Shown here: in pieces, positions 30,249-42,257 of the stretch
How positions within the stretch are numbered: the first letter of the stretch is position 1
Layout of the letters: every line of letters begins with the position of its first letter
NCBI RefSeq assembly: GCF_000372725.1
Contig: NW_005201269.1
Coordinates: 202,552-266,551 of the forward strand
Source of the DNA: Emiliania huxleyi CCMP1516
Lineage: Eukaryota > Haptophyta > Isochrysidales > Noelaerhabdaceae
Length of the DNA: 64,000 nt
Reading direction: 5' to 3'
The notes under the pieces: generated by a model
Database searches by the model: none
What the model was told of the DNA's origin: nothing
What the model saw: the letters and a program-made list of their open reading frames with translations, nothing else
Position numbers and translations under genes: made by a program

Positions 30249-33200
30249 CTAGTTTAAGTCGTCGGCGGGGACCCGGCACTGCCCGCAGAACCGCTTGCTG
30301 GTGCCGCGCATGCGCTGCTCCTGCGGGGAAAGCATGTGCTTCGCCCAGTTTCCGCCCTCCGTCCTCGGCCGCACCTCAGGGCACGAGCCGCCGAGCCCGT
30401 CGCAGCGGAAGAATGGGCCGCCCACCGCCGCCTTGCGCTCCTCCGTCCAGGGGAGGTTAGGCCTCGGAACGTTAGCGGAACCTTCCGTGGACGGCCTTGC
30501 CTTGCGCCTGCCAGCGGGCAGGCAGGAGGTGTGCAGGAGCAGAGAGGAGGAGGAGAGGAGGAGGCGGGCTCGAAAAGGCGTCCGCTCCCCACAGCAAAGG
30601 GACCGGGGACGGAGGCATCTAGGAGGCCATTCCATGCCTCCCAGCTCCCAGCTGCCGAGTCCGTCCTCGCATTCTTCGCCGCCGCCGCAGCCTCTGCTCC
30701 CGCCGCCGCGTCCACTGCCGCAGCCGCCTCTGCAGGTCGTTTGGAACGCCTCGTGCCTGCGGCCACCTCCGCCGCCCCTCCGGCAGCCCCGATCGAGCGC
30801 TTCGGCGCGGCCTCGGCGCCGGCCTCGCGGCGGGCGCCGGTTTCGTTGTCCGCTGCTGCCTCTGCCGCCTCTGCTGCCTCTGTTTCCTCTGCCGCCGCCG
30901 CCGCCTCTGCCGCCGCCGCCTCTGCCACCGCCGCCTCTGCCGCCGCCGCCTCTGCCGCCGCCGCCTCTGCCGCCGCCGCCACGAGCGGGCGGACACCGCT
31001 GCTCGGCATGGTGACACCGCTGCCCCGGCCGGCGGCGGAGAGCACCGCGTCGCCCTCCTCCTTGCAAGCGTCGCACCACACGCCCCCGGCGGTGCGGCCA
31101 CCGCACAGCCCGGGGCACGGAGCCCACTTCCCGCCGCTGCGCTTCGGATTCGCCACGGAGCGCAGCGCCGCGCCGCGAGCCGGGTCGGTGCCGGCGGCGG
31201 CGGGCGCGGCGCGTGCGGCGGCGCGTGCTGCGGCTGGCGCGGTGCGTGCGGCGGGTGCGGCGGCGGCGGGTGGCATAGCGGGAGCCATGGCGGGCGGTCT
31301 TGCGGGCGCCTTGGCGGGTGGTGCCTTGGCGGTCGGCTTGGCGGGTGGCGCGGCGGTGTCGCGCGTGTGGCCGCTCTTCCCGCCCAAGCCACCGCCGACG
31401 TACGTCTCTCCAGTCGGCATGCAACTGGGCACGCGAGAGCTGCGACGGAAGGCCGCTGCCGCCGCCGCCGCCGACGCCGCTGCCGCTGCTGCCGCTGCTG
31501 CCCCCGCCGCTGCCTCCGCACGCCCCTGCGCCGCCCCGGACGCCGCTGCCTCCTCCGCCGCCTCCTCCTCTGGCGGGGGCGTGCCGGGGCACTCCGGCAC
31601 AGCGCGGCGGCTGTGTCGGTGAGCGATCTTACAGGCCTCGCGCCGCTCCTGGCGCTGCTCACACCGGGCGACCACCGTCGCCGCGTGCTCGCCGGCCGTC
31701 TGAGGGTCGGCCACGTGCCGCGCGTAGGCCACCGCCGCCGCCGCGGCGGTGGGAAACCTGCCCAGACGGATCTTGCGGCCGCGCACGTTGAAGTATGCCT
31801 CGAACGCGCCGTCGAGGGGCGAGACGCCCTTGTAGCCCGTCATGTTCCCATCCTTGCGGTGGAGCTGCAGCCCTTCCGCCGCCGCCGCCGCGAGCACCTC
31901 CTCCTCCGTCGGAGGCGGCGGCGGCGGCGCCTCCTCTTCGACGCCGTTCTCGTTGACGTACCGCGCGTACGCCTCCGCCGCCTCGAGCACGGTATCGTAC
32001 ACGCCCAGCCGCACCTGTCAGCCAGCCAGTCAGTCAGTCAGTGGTTCACACGTCCTCGCACGGACGACGGGGCACGCGCACTCGCGGAACACACGGCGGC
32101 ATTGCACACGAGGCGGTGCGTGCGTCCTCAGGGAAAGGCTTCACCACAGACAACCGTGCTAGACAACCGTGCTATCGTCGGAAGTGGCAGCGGTGGAGGA
32201 CCCCCACTCACGCCCCCCCCCCCCCCCCCCACGAGCGCCCGCATCGACCACTACTTCGACCAACCGCACCTTGCGGCCCGCAAAGTAGTACGCCTCGAAG
32301 CCGCCGCTGTTGAACTTGGAGACGCCCTTGTAGCCGGTGCCACCCTTGCCGAGGTGCAGCCGGAGGCCGCCCGCCTCCGCCTCCGCCGCCTCCGACGTCT
32401 CCGCCGCCTCTACCGCCGAATCGCGGAGCGTGGCCGCCTCCCCGCCCGCCGCCTCCCCGCCCGCCGCCGCCGCCGCCGCCTCGGCAGCCGCCTCCGCTGC
32501 GGGCAGCGCCTCGTCCGCCTCTCCACCTCCCGCCGCCGCCTCTCTCTCTGCCACCCCCCGCTCCTCTGGTGGGGCCGCCTCCCGCTCCTCTCCACCTCCC
32601 GCCGCCGCCTCTCTCTCCGGCGCCTCACCGACCACGCGCGCGAACGCCACCGCCGCCTCCACCGCCGTGCCGTACAGCCCGATGTAGATGCACCGCTTCC
32701 CCTCGTAGCGCTGCGCGCGGAAGCGGCCGTAGGCGGCCTGCGTCACGCCCTTGTAGCCCGTGCCGCTGTGGCGCACTCCGGTGCCACAGAGGTGCAGCCT
32801 CAACCCCTCCGCCTCTGCCACCACACCCCCTGGGCCGGCCGTGGCCGCCTCCTCGGCCATCTCCTCCTCCTCCGCCGCCGCCTCTGCCTCCTCCTCCGCC
32901 TGCGCCTCCGCCGCCTGCGCCTGCGCCTCCGCCGCCTCCGCCTGCGCCTCCGCCGCCTGCGCCTCCGCCGCCTGCGCCTGCGCCTCCTCCGCCGCCGCCT
33001 CTGCCTCCTCCTCCGCCTGCGCCTCCGCCGCCACCGCTCTTGGCACCTCCCCCGCCTGCGAAGGGCAGGGGGGCTGGGTCTAGAAGGGGAGAGGAGAGGA
33101 GGGGGGGGGTGGAGGGGCGAGGGCTGTCGCGCCTCTTCCGAGAGGGCGTCTTCCGAGAGAGCGTCTTGAGAGAGCACATCGTCCGACAGCGGCTCCTCGG

Positions 33201-34315
33201 CCGCCGGTGCCTGCCCGGCCGCCAGAACCTCCCCCCCCTCCTCCTCCTCCTCCTCCGCCGCCGCCACCGCCTCCGCCGCCGGCGCCGCGCCGCGCCGCTT
33301 CTTGGTGCAGCCCTCTGCCTCGAGTGCAGGCGCGGGCGGCGCGGGCGCTGCGAGAGCACAGGCGCGGGCTGCATCCTCCTCCGCTTCGGTGGCGATGGTG
33401 GAGGAGGGGTCGCGGCACCACCTGTCGAGCGCGTGCAGCACTTCGCCCTTGGTCTTCGGCGCGGCGCGGCCTAGGGGCAAGTAAGGTAAGGTAAACTTCT
33501 CCGCACACACCAGGCGGGGCAAGCGGGGGCAACACTCGCGACTCCACGTCTAGAAGACAGGAGCTGGCACGGCAATTCAAGGTGCAAGGCCAGGTGCGCG
33601 TGGGTGAGCGGTGTGAGTGTGTGGCCTAGGGGCACGCGCGAGGGAAGGGCTACGGGCCGGTATCGTTGAGGACGTCGCAGAGCGTCGCGGTCGAGCTGAA
33701 GCCGATGTGGCATGCGAGCTGCTGCAGGTTGAGGCCCCGCTCGCGGAGCGCGTCGCGCACGCGCTCGTTGAGCTCGGCGAGCCGCTCCTCCTCACTCGCC
33801 GCCTCCTCCCCCTCTCCCCCCTCCTCCTCCTCCTCGGCCTGCCGTGCGCCGCCTCCGCCCTTGCGCGGGCCCGCGCGCCGGCGCTTGCCGCAGACGCCGC
33901 CGGGGCATGCGCCCGTGCGGACCGGGCCAGCGGACTGCGCCCCGAGCCGCTGGTCGCCATCCGCGACGAGCGAGCCGCCGGTCCGCTCGCTGCCCTCCTC
34001 TTGACGGTGCTCGAGGAGCAGCGAGGGCGGCGGCGACGGCTGCGCCTCGCCCGGCTTGTGTGCGACTCCCCGAGCCCACGCCCGGACGGCCTCCGCGCCG
34101 ACGAGAGCGGCGTTGGCGGGTAGGACGGGGAACGGCACTGCCACAGGCTGGCTCACCTCGTAAGAGGGCATCGCCATCGGCCGGGAGACAATCGTGCCGA
34201 TGGTGTCGGGTGCGGGTGGCGGGCTCCATGCAGGGCCGGAGCCCAAAATGGGATGGAGAGGCTGCAGCAGCTCGGGCGATCGGCCTGACGCGCGGCGAGA
34301 CTGCCGTTTGCTCAT
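30249..34315 (-). CDS. AP2-domain transcription regulator with three AP2 modules
   Basis: Exons 34315-33658, 33470-33133, 33055-32270 and 32014 downward. Exon 1 starts MSKRQSRRASGR and carries an HTH-like segment (LRERGLNLQQLACHIGFSST) that continues across the intron into KTKGEVLHALDRWC. Three AP2/ERF-type modules follow: SGTGYKGVTQAAYGRFRAQR, GTGYKGVSKFNSGGFEAYYF (split by the third intron; completed by GVYDTVLEAAEAYARYV) and MTGYKGVSPLDGAFEAYFNV. They are separated by very long Ala/Glu-rich runs. A Cys pair CPGLCGGRTAGGVWCDAC lies in the last exon. The last-exon frame stops at 30254. A different frame ending at 30249 encodes a better Cys-containing tail (FFRCDGLGGSCPEV; RFCGQCRVPADDLN), so one more intron probably lies near 30500-30650. 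Donors are GC, GC, GT. Likely a nuclear DNA-binding protein. Confidence 0.75.
33471..33657 (-). repeat. introner family B in the AP2 gene
   Basis: GC-AG intron of 187 nt. On the gene strand it contains GACGTGGAGTCGCGAG, 'agctcctgtcttct' and an acceptor ending TTGCCCCTAG. Same orientation relative to transcription as the helicase copy. Confidence 0.8.
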
Positions 34316-34503
34316 AGACGAGTGTCGGCGCGCGGCCAACCGTGGCGGAGTAGTTGCAGCCTCCAGTATGTGATGGGAGGAACCGCGATGTGCTGGACCA
34401 TGTGTGTGGGCTAGATCTAACCTCGGAATGTACGTGGAATGTAAGCGCACTATGGCTGTGCTGTCTCCTACACAGCCATCTTACCTAAGGATGGCTGAGC
34501 TAG

Positions 34504-34782
34504 CTACAGTGCAGCCACATCCTTCAGGCCGATGAGGGCGATCCCTCGGGCCGAGGGCGAACCCTCGGCCCCGTCAAGCGGCATCCCCCCCCCCCCCCCT
34601 CGGCCGGCGGAAGCCCACCGGCCGAGCGGCGGACGTGGCCCTCGAGGGCGATCCCTCCGAGGGCCGAGGGCGAATCCCTCCGTCACACGGCTGACGTACG
34701 ATACGATGACCCGGCGATCCGGTGAGTACTGAGGGCGATCCCTCCAGGACCGGGCCGGACGCCGGGAGTGCCCCGACTAACA
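34504..34782. repeat. repeated 'gagggcgatccctc' motif block
   Basis: 'gagggcgatccctc' and variants such as 'gagggcgaaccctc' recur several times, giving many short palindromes. No ORF of interest. Confidence 0.6.
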
Positions 34783-34901
34783 GTGACGGGCGCGGACGAG
34801 CGAATGAGAGGTCGATATCTGTGGGAGACGTGTTGTTAGAGACTCGGACTGCCTACCTCTCAGTAAAAGAGACCTCTCATTCGCTCGTCCGCACCCGTCA
34901 C
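34783..34901. repeat. long inverted repeat (31-bp arms, 57-nt loop)
   Basis: Arms 34783-34813 and 34871-34901 are complementary at 30 of 31 positions. Transcribed, it would form a strong hairpin. It could be a small-RNA precursor or a foldback element. Confidence 0.85.
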
Positions 34902-35296
34902 CGCTCACGGAGTGCTCCGCGTGCCACACCGGCCGCCGCCGGCCACCGCCGCTCACTGTGGTAACGGAACAGTGTTACTACTCCGCAACGTTGAGCTGGA
35001 TCAAACTGAATAGTGCTCCTGAAACTCTCGTAAAAAAGGCCAAGTCGGGCCTGCTCTATTTGAAGAAAAGCCGAGCCAGAAGAAAGGAACGCCACGCGGA
35101 GCATTCGCCAGTCGGAGGCGGCGTCTGTCTGAGTCGCGCCCCAAATTTGGTAGAGCAGTTGGTTCCAACCGGGGGCGCGCGAGATTCTCGAAAAAAAATC
35201 CCCAAGGAAGGCTAAGCCCTGGCATCGGCTGGTCGCTCGCACGAGCGCCCGAGGCGCTGTGGCCCTGTGGCCCCGACCGAAAGGCGTCTTTTTTGA

Positions 35297-35622
<326 letters not shown>

Positions 35623-35953
35623 CCAAATCACCGTCTGTGACCCCCGGAGAGCTGCAATCAGCAACCCCCTCGCACTCAGGAATGCACTCCCCTCCCTCCT
35701 CGCCTCCTCCCCTCGCCCCGCGCGATGCGGCGCGTGTGTGAGAGCGTGCCCAGCCGATTCGCCCAATCTCCCAAGCGCTGCAGCGCGCTCGTGCCGGGAT
35801 GCCCGTCGTGCTGCGACCGCCGCGCGAGCGGCTCCGAGGATCGAGCGCCACGAATCTGGCGCAGCCGGATTGCGGGCAGCGCGACCACCCAGCGCGCAGC
35901 CGCGAATCGCCTCACCGTGACGCCTGCCCCCCACCTTTCCACTTCCGCAGACA

Positions 35954-36905
35954 ATGAAGCTCATCCTCGCAATCTTTGGCGCGCTACTCCCTCCCACGAG
36001 CGCGTCGGCGCAGACTACCTTTGCCGACAAGCCCGACCTACAGAACGCGACCGACCTGTGGTGCAGCAACGAGACGGCCGCCCTGGCGACGTACGGCAAC
36101 ATTACAGACATGAAGTGTCTGTTCAGCGCTTCGTTGTGGTGCGTGAGTAACGGCGGCGGCTCCACGACCGGCAAGCGCACGTGCAACCCCGACATTGGGT
36201 CGTGGGTCACGTCGGCGGTCACCACCATGGTCGCCATGTTTGAATACGCCACCTCCTTCGACAAGGACATCTCCTCGTGGAACACGTCTGCGGTCCTCGA
36301 AATGGCCTACACGTTCCGCGGCGCCTCCTCCTTCGATAAGGACATCGGCTCGTGGGACACGTCTGCGGTCCTCGACATGCAATGGATGTTCGCCAATGCC
36401 TCCTCCTTCGACAAGGACCTGAGCTCGTGGAACGTGTCGGCGGCCACCGACATGGCCCTCATGTTCGACGACGCCTCCTCCCTCAGCGACTGCAACAAGG
36501 CGCTCATCCAGGCCAGCTTCGCCGCACAGACGAGCGCGTGGGAATACTCGTGGGGCTCGCTTGCGTGCCCGCCGCCGCCCTCGCCGCCGGTCTCGCCGCC
36601 CTCCGCCTCGCCCTCTCCGCCGCCTCCCTCCGCCTCGCCCTCTCCGCCGCCGCCCTCCGCCTCGCCGTCGCCGCCGCCTCACTCGGACCCGCCGTGCTTC
36701 CCGAGCTCTGCGACGGTCCAGCGCGCCGACGGCGAGACCGCCCTCCTCTCCTCCCTCTCCGCCGGCGACGCGATCCTCGCTGCGGCGGCGGACGGCACCC
36801 TCACTTTCGATGGCGTGAGAGCGTTATTTCGCTTACTTCTACTAGGCACCCTCGGCTTCGACGTCGTCTCCTCCTTCTCGCTGGCCGACCTGCATACCAC
36901 TCAGG
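35954..36905 (+). CDS. secreted DUF285-repeat protein with Hint domain, 3' end unclear
   Basis: Starts MKLILAIFGALLPPTSASA, a clear signal peptide. Three DUF285/BspA-like repeats follow (SWNTSAVLEMAYTFRGASSF and kin; residues about 78-180), then a Ser/Pro linker. A Hint (hedgehog/intein) domain begins at Cys248: CFPSSATVQRADGE, later SAGDAILAAAADG. The 51-nt intron 36795-36845 is GC-AG, its first bases GCACCCTC copying the exon start. After splicing the frame reads TLGFDVVSSFSLADLHTTQ. Next comes a GT donor (about 36906), or the gene is broken. Hint domains self-cleave at the Cys. Downstream DNA carries an antisense decayed ORF, so the Hint domain looks truncated here. Confidence 0.7.
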
Positions 36906-38145
36906 TAATCGGCCACCAAGTCCGCGTTGCCGCCCCACGGGCCGCCCATCGTCCAGTCGCAGCACTTTATCGGCGCTGCTGCCAGTCGCATTTCGGCGGC
37001 CTGCTTAGCTGTGGTGGCTCTGGCTGCTGGGTCGACGTAGCCCGCCAGCAGCGTGTGGCGCGCAAGCTGTCCGAGCACCAGAGAGTCCTCTGGGCTTTGG
37101 AAGGCGGCCGCCGCGGCTCGTGCGTACCCGCCAACTGAGCTCGGTGTCAGAGCCACCCGCTCGGACTCATCTGAGCTGCACAAACGGGCCAACAACACGT
37201 TTCGCCTTTGCAGCCGCAGCTCTTCTCCTAGGCCAGCATCGCTCGCGCGTACAGCACAGACATTCGTGCGTGGTTGCCGTCCTCATGCTCCTGCTCAGCC
37301 ACGTTAGTGAGCGCATTGCGGACACACCTGCGCCGGTTCGCAGCCGCTGCATCCTGGAGCACCGGGCCCTGGAGCCACACCCGTATAAACCTCGGTTCGA
37401 CCTCGCGGTGCGAACACGTAGCGTGCAGAAGCATGTGCAATCACAGCTTGTCCCGCATGTCGTCGCACCATCCCATCTCCGTGTACACCGTCGTCCACAA
37501 TTGAACCGCGTTGCGAAGGCGCTGACAAGTCAGCTCCTCCCTACGAGACATCGGCCTCGGCCCGAGAATCACCGTCACGGCGCTTCGACGTCTCGCCCTT
37601 CTCCGACGACTCGTCGTGGACGACGCGGCCGTGCCTCGACCGGCTACACCCACAGCTCCATCCTCGTCACCTCGCTCGCCACGCTCCCTCTCCACCAACG
37701 GCCTCAATGTGGTGCTCAGATTCGAATGCAACTGGTCACGCTCGACCGGCTCGCTGATCACCGTCAGGACGGCGACCGAGTGCGGCGCCTCGCCGACCGC
37801 GTCGCTCCCGCCGGCGCCGTCCGTGTCTCCCAACGGAGGCATCGCGTTTCGAACCACAACGGACTGCGCGCTCCGCATTTCGAACCACCAAAACTCGCCG
37901 ACCCAGGTCCAGGTCCAGGTCCAGGTCCAACAAGTTTGCGCCCGGCCCTCTAGCGCCGCGCGCTGGCCCCGGCTGCGTCCCCGCGCGGCCTGCCCGACGG
38001 CGTGGCGCCCGCCCTCCACCCACCTCCCCGCGCGGGGCCGCTCCGGGGCGACCCGGGCGCCCTCCGACCAAACTGCTCTGTTACTATCATATAACAATAG
38101 TGCGCAAATGGTCAAATCAAGGTTTTGTAACGCGAGCTGTGCCAC
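36850..38145 (-). pseudogene. decayed ORF of unknown family, antisense to the Hint gene end
   Basis: Minus-strand coding-like sequence continues in one direction through one in-frame TGA (37438-37440) and one frameshift near 37230. Parts read NAVQLWTTVYTEMGWCDDMR, then EVEPRFIRVWLQGPVLQDAA, RMSVLYARAML, and after the shift ARHTLLAGYVDPAARATTAK and GGNADLVADYLSGMQVG. The complexity is that of real protein and there are no good splice sites at the breaks. I do not recognise it; a transposon- or virus-derived gene is possible. A GGTCCA hexamer array (37903-37930) lies within the 5' part, where coding is doubtful. Confidence 0.4.
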
Positions 38146-38364
38146 AGTGAAATGGAACTAGCCTCCGCGTGAGTCTCGTAGGGGCCTTTCTCGTCCGGCA
38201 ACGGACTTTATTTGGAGACTTGGGGGCCGCGGAGCCGCGGCTAGCGTTCGCATGGGCTCGCTCTCCCTGATCGCCCGCCTGACACCGCGACTCGGCACTC
38301 GCGCGCCCTGACCGCTGTGGCCCATATGAACTTCTAATTGTCACACACCACACAGCACTCACAA

Positions 38365-41300
38365 CTAGACCACCCCGCTCGACCTCCCGCCATCAGTGCG
38401 TCGGAATGTCAGGAACGCCAACTCTGGCGCATCGGGGCGGCCTTCACGGACGTGGCGTGCCCAGCGGTGGTAGGCGAGCGAGAAGGCAGAGACAGCCGCC
38501 ACGGCGTTGATCGCGACGAGCAGCGCGAGGACGCCGCCGAGGAGCGCGGGCTGGAGTCCGCCGGGGAGGCACGTGTCCACCGTGAGGTGATCCGAGGAGA
38601 GCGGCTGCCGTTCCGCCCAAGCAATCACGACGAGGAGGATGGCCACGAAGCTGGACGGGACGGCCGGGACGATCACGTACGGCGTGAGGAGGGCCATGGC
38701 GGACTCGCGCTCGCGAGGGGAGAAGACCGCGGCGAGCGAGTCATGCGGCACGGCGCGTAGTCGCCACGTGCAGAGCGCAGCCGGCAGCCAGATGGTGCAG
38801 GCGGCCACGACGACGAGGAGGGCGTCCAGAGCTGCGAGGAGCGCCTGATGTGAGGCGAGGTGCGCTTGTCCACACGCTCTAGTGTGGGGCAAGGGGCCGC
38901 CTCTCCCTCGCATCTCTCGCGCCTCGGGCACGCGGCTCCAGCCATGCGCCCGCGACCCGACGGCGTTGATGATGAGCTCGGTGAAGAGGTCGACAAAGTA
39001 GAGGGAGAAGACCGCGGCGAAGAAGAGGAGCGCCGCCGTCTAAAGGAGGGCAAGGGGGGCAGGGCAAGTAAACTTCTCCACCAGGGCGCCAGGCCATCCC
39101 TCGCGACTCTCTCCAAGCGTCCCAAGACAGGAGCCCCACGGCCTTCAACGCGCAGCGAGGGTCCCAATGCGCGTGGGTGAGCTCGCACCTGGGCGAGCGC
39201 GCTCATCTCGGGCACCGGCGACGCGTCGGCGAGGCTGACGCTTGCAGACGCGCGGCTCGCTGGAACCTGCAGCTTGCCCAGCGGGGTGCTCAGTAGGTGC
39301 GAGTCGCCAGAGCGCACCCGCCAGCCGAAGCGATCGAGCTCCACCAAGGACACGGAGGCGGCGCAGCTGGCAGTGGCGGGCGGCGGCATACGGTGTCCGG
39401 CCTGATTGAGCCACTCCTCGAGCAGCACCCCCTCTCCACCATTGGTGAAGGGCCAGTCGCCGCCTGAGCGCGCCTGCCGCGCAGAGACGAAGAGGGAGAG
39501 CGCCAGCGCGCGCAGAAACTCGTCGGACGAGACGCGGTCCCACGCGAGGGCCTCAGACCAGAGCGGCGACCAAACCGCACGCTGTCTGCGCTGGCTGCGG
39601 CTCTGTCCCCTGCTGTGGCTCTGGTTGGCCAGACTGCTCTGCAGGCTGCGCTCACTGGCCCCGGTCCCGACCCTCTCCAGCGAGCGGCCTCCCGCCTGGC
39701 TGACCCGACTCCTCTGGACGCTGTCCTCGCTCTGCAGGCCGGAGAGGAAGGAGGAGGCGGCGCCGGCGGAGAGCCGCGCCATTCGCGCCGCCCTCTCACG
39801 GGAGCCGCGCCACAGGGCCTGGATCTGTATGACCGCCGCGAGCTTGCGCGGCGGCACCTCGTACAGGACCATGAGCACCTCGGCGATGACGAGAGCGTCG
39901 CGGCGGTCGTAGGCGGGGATCCACGGCAGATCTCGCAGCAGCTCGAGCACGTTGCCCGCGCGCTGGGCCTGCGTCGCCGCAGCGTCTGTGCTGCCGAGCG
40001 CCTGTGAGCAGGCTCGGAGAAGGCTTAGGGGCGGGGGTTGCGAAAGGGTTCAAGGAGAGCACCTGGAGCCGCCCTCCTCCATGCGGCTGTCCGCCTCTCG
40101 GGAGGCCTGGAGCAGCGTGCGCAGCACCCGCTGCCCGTTGCGCGCTAGGGCGAACTGGCGACCGAGGGCGGGCACCAGCTCGGCCAGCGCAGCCGAGCGG
40201 GACATGAAGAAGAGCGGCAGCAGGGCGAGCGGACACGCGATCGCCATGAAGAGGAAGCACACGTTGAAGGTCGAGAGGATGCGCAGCTCCGCGAGCGTCG
40301 CGCGCGGCTCGAGGCAGGGGAGCGCAAAGATGCGAGGGCCGAGGCGGGCCAGGCGCCGCTGCGAGGCCGTCAGCTCGCCCGCAATGAAGACGGGTAGCTG
40401 CCGGTGCTCGACGACGGCCGCCTCAAAGGTACACCACATCCGGAACTGAAACGAAGGCGCCGTGTTCGCCCGGCTGAGAGGGACCCAAATCACGGCGCGG
40501 ACCGCCCGCACGACGTGCGAGAGGAGCGCGCAAAAGTCCTCGTGGACGTACTCGCCGGCGAAGCGGAAGCACCACGCGTCCATCCAGAGCGCCGCTACAC
40601 CCGCCTCCCTCGCCTTGAGCAGTACAGCCCTGAGGGTGCGCTCGTCCATCGTCGTGCCGTCGTCGGGCGTGGCCCGCGCCTGAACCAAGCGGACCCAGCT
40701 CACAAAGAGAGGGGCAGTGGGGGAGCGGGTCATGGGAGGCCCGGGCTCACAAAGAGAGGGGCAGTGGGGGAGCGGGTCATGGGAGGCCCGGGCTCAAAAA
40801 GAGAGGGGCAGTGGGAGCGGGTCATGGGAGGCCCGGGCTCACAAAGAGAGGGGCAGTGGGAGCGGGTCATGGGAGGCCCGGGCTCAAAAAGAGAGGGGCA
40901 GTGGGAGCGGGTCATGGGAGGCCCGGGCTCACAAAGAGAGGGGCAGTGGGAGCGGGTCATGGGAGGCCCGGGCTCAAAAAGAGAGGGGCAGTGGGAGCGG
41001 GTCATGGGAGGCCCGGGCTCAAAAAGAGAGGGGCAGTGGGAGCGGGTCATGGGAGGCCCGGCCCGGGCTCCTGCCGGTAGGACACCAGCGCAAAGTCGGC
41101 CGTCTCGCTGTCCGCCTCGAAGAGGAACTCGTCCGTCGAGAAGAGCTGCGAGAGGACGAGGCCGGCGGGCCTCGCCGCGAACGCCTCCTCCAGCCGCGCC
41201 AAACTGACAAGCTTGAGGCGCCTAGAAAAGAAGAACCAAATTCGCACAAAAAGAGAGGAGCCCGGGCTGCTCGACTCTTCGAGGCGCTTGAGTGCGAGCG

Positions 41301-42162
41301 ACTGGCTCGAGATGCTCCTTTGCCTGCCCAGGACCAGGAGCGGCTCGCCAACCACCTCCCCAGCCACGCGGAGCGACCGGAAGATGGCCGTCGGTGGCGG
41401 CCGGGCCGCTGCGCTCGAGCCGCGCCGCCGCAGCCTTCCACTCCGAGGGCTCCACCCCTGCTCCGGCGGCGTCCACCCCTGAACCGGCACGTCGACGCAG
41501 AGCGACCTCTCGCCCTCCGCCGACGTATCGAGCAGCCACCTGAGCTCGATCGGCTGCACCTGAGAGGGCCCGAACCATGGCCCGGCCACAAGCCGACCAT
41601 CGAGCAGCTGCGCGTCTTTCACGCGCACGTCGAGGAGGCCGGCGAGGCACTCGCACCGCACGTCCGCCGCACGCGTCAGATTCGGCACGCGCAGCTCGAA
41701 GCGCAGCGCAGATCCGCGCAGTGACCAGCGGCCCCACCCAGCCTCACCTGCAGTAAGCGGCGGCGATGGCGCGCCAGCGCCGTCGAGCTGCTCATGCTCG
41801 GCCGACGGCGGAGGAGGAGACGGCGAGGGTGGACCGAAAGGCGAAGCGTTCTGCTGGGAGGCCCGGGAGCGCCCTCCTAGGCGAGGTGCCACGCGCCGCG
41901 AAGAAGTCGCCATGCACAAGCCCAGTATTCCTGCCAGCCAGAGAGTCGTGGCGGATGCCCAACCACCGATCGCGAGGAAGAAGGCGGGCGAGCAGAACGG
42001 AAGGAGGTCCAGGGAGAGCAGCGCGCCAGGAGGCGCCACCGCCAGCAGCGCGAATACCGGCGAGCCAGTCCAGTAGAGTGCGAGGCTGCGTGTTCTCCGC
42101 GTAAAGGGACGAGACGACAGCATTATCGGGACACTGGACGGCGTGCCATGTGGAGCCGACAT
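38365..42162 (-). CDS. multispanning membrane protein with TIR-like and IQ segments
   Basis: Exons 42162-41063, 40698-40063, 39990-39189, 39039-38950 and 38844-38365 give about 1035 residues. The N-terminal part has two hydrophobic segments (residues about 25-75). The middle contains DFALVSYRQ, later AGVAALWMDAWCFRFAGEYV and RMWCTFEAAVVEHRQLPVFI, with the spacing of TIR-like domains of algal proteins. A helix LLPLFFMSRSAAL follows, then an IQ motif (VIQIQALWRGSRERAARMAR) for calmodulin binding. After a low-complexity region come at least four hydrophobic helices, starting ALLFFAAVFSLYFVDLF. Introns: GC-AG 364 nt (tandem repeats), GT-AG 72 nt, GT-AG 149 nt (family B) and GC-AG 105 nt. Family not firmly known; a calcium-linked membrane signalling role is inference. 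Confidence 0.6.
39040..39188 (-). repeat. introner family B in the TIR-like gene
   Basis: 149-nt GT-AG intron. Gene-strand sequence carries GCCGTGGGGCTCCTGTC, AGTCGCGAGGG and a 3' end TGCCCTCCTTTAG. It matches the helicase-intron copy in the same orientation relative to transcription. Confidence 0.85.
40699..41062. repeat. intronic tandem array of 45-48-bp units
   Basis: About eight copies of a unit containing 'agaggggcagtgggagcggg' and 'tcatgggaggcccgg', alternating between 'gctcacaaag' and 'gctcaaaaag' variants. The array fills the first intron of the TIR-like gene. Each unit carries an acceptor-like TTTGTGAG or TTTTTGAG on the gene strand. Confidence 0.95.
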
Positions 42163-42211
42163 TTCGACCGCATTTTTTCGAGACCTCGCTAGGGCCAAAA
42201 CCCGATGGCGG

Positions 42212-42212
<1 letters not shown>

Positions 42213-42251
<39 letters not shown>
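42213..42251. repeat. (GT)n microsatellite
   Basis: About 39 bp of GT, just upstream of the TIR-like gene start. Confidence 0.95.

Positions 42252-42257
<6 letters not shown>

Noticed and set aside
30254..31592. Arg/His-rich and Gly-rich ORFs in other frames of the AP2 gene
   Set aside because: Frame shadows of GCC/GCG-rich coding sequence, except for the last 50 or so codons ending at 30249, kept as a probable true terminal exon.
40699..41062. CRISPR-like array
   Set aside because: Units are contiguous, without unique spacers, and fill a spliced intron of a eukaryotic gene.
42162..42198. Upstream extension of the TIR-like gene start (TTG at 42198)
   Set aside because: Non-ATG. The ATG at 42162 is in frame and adequate.
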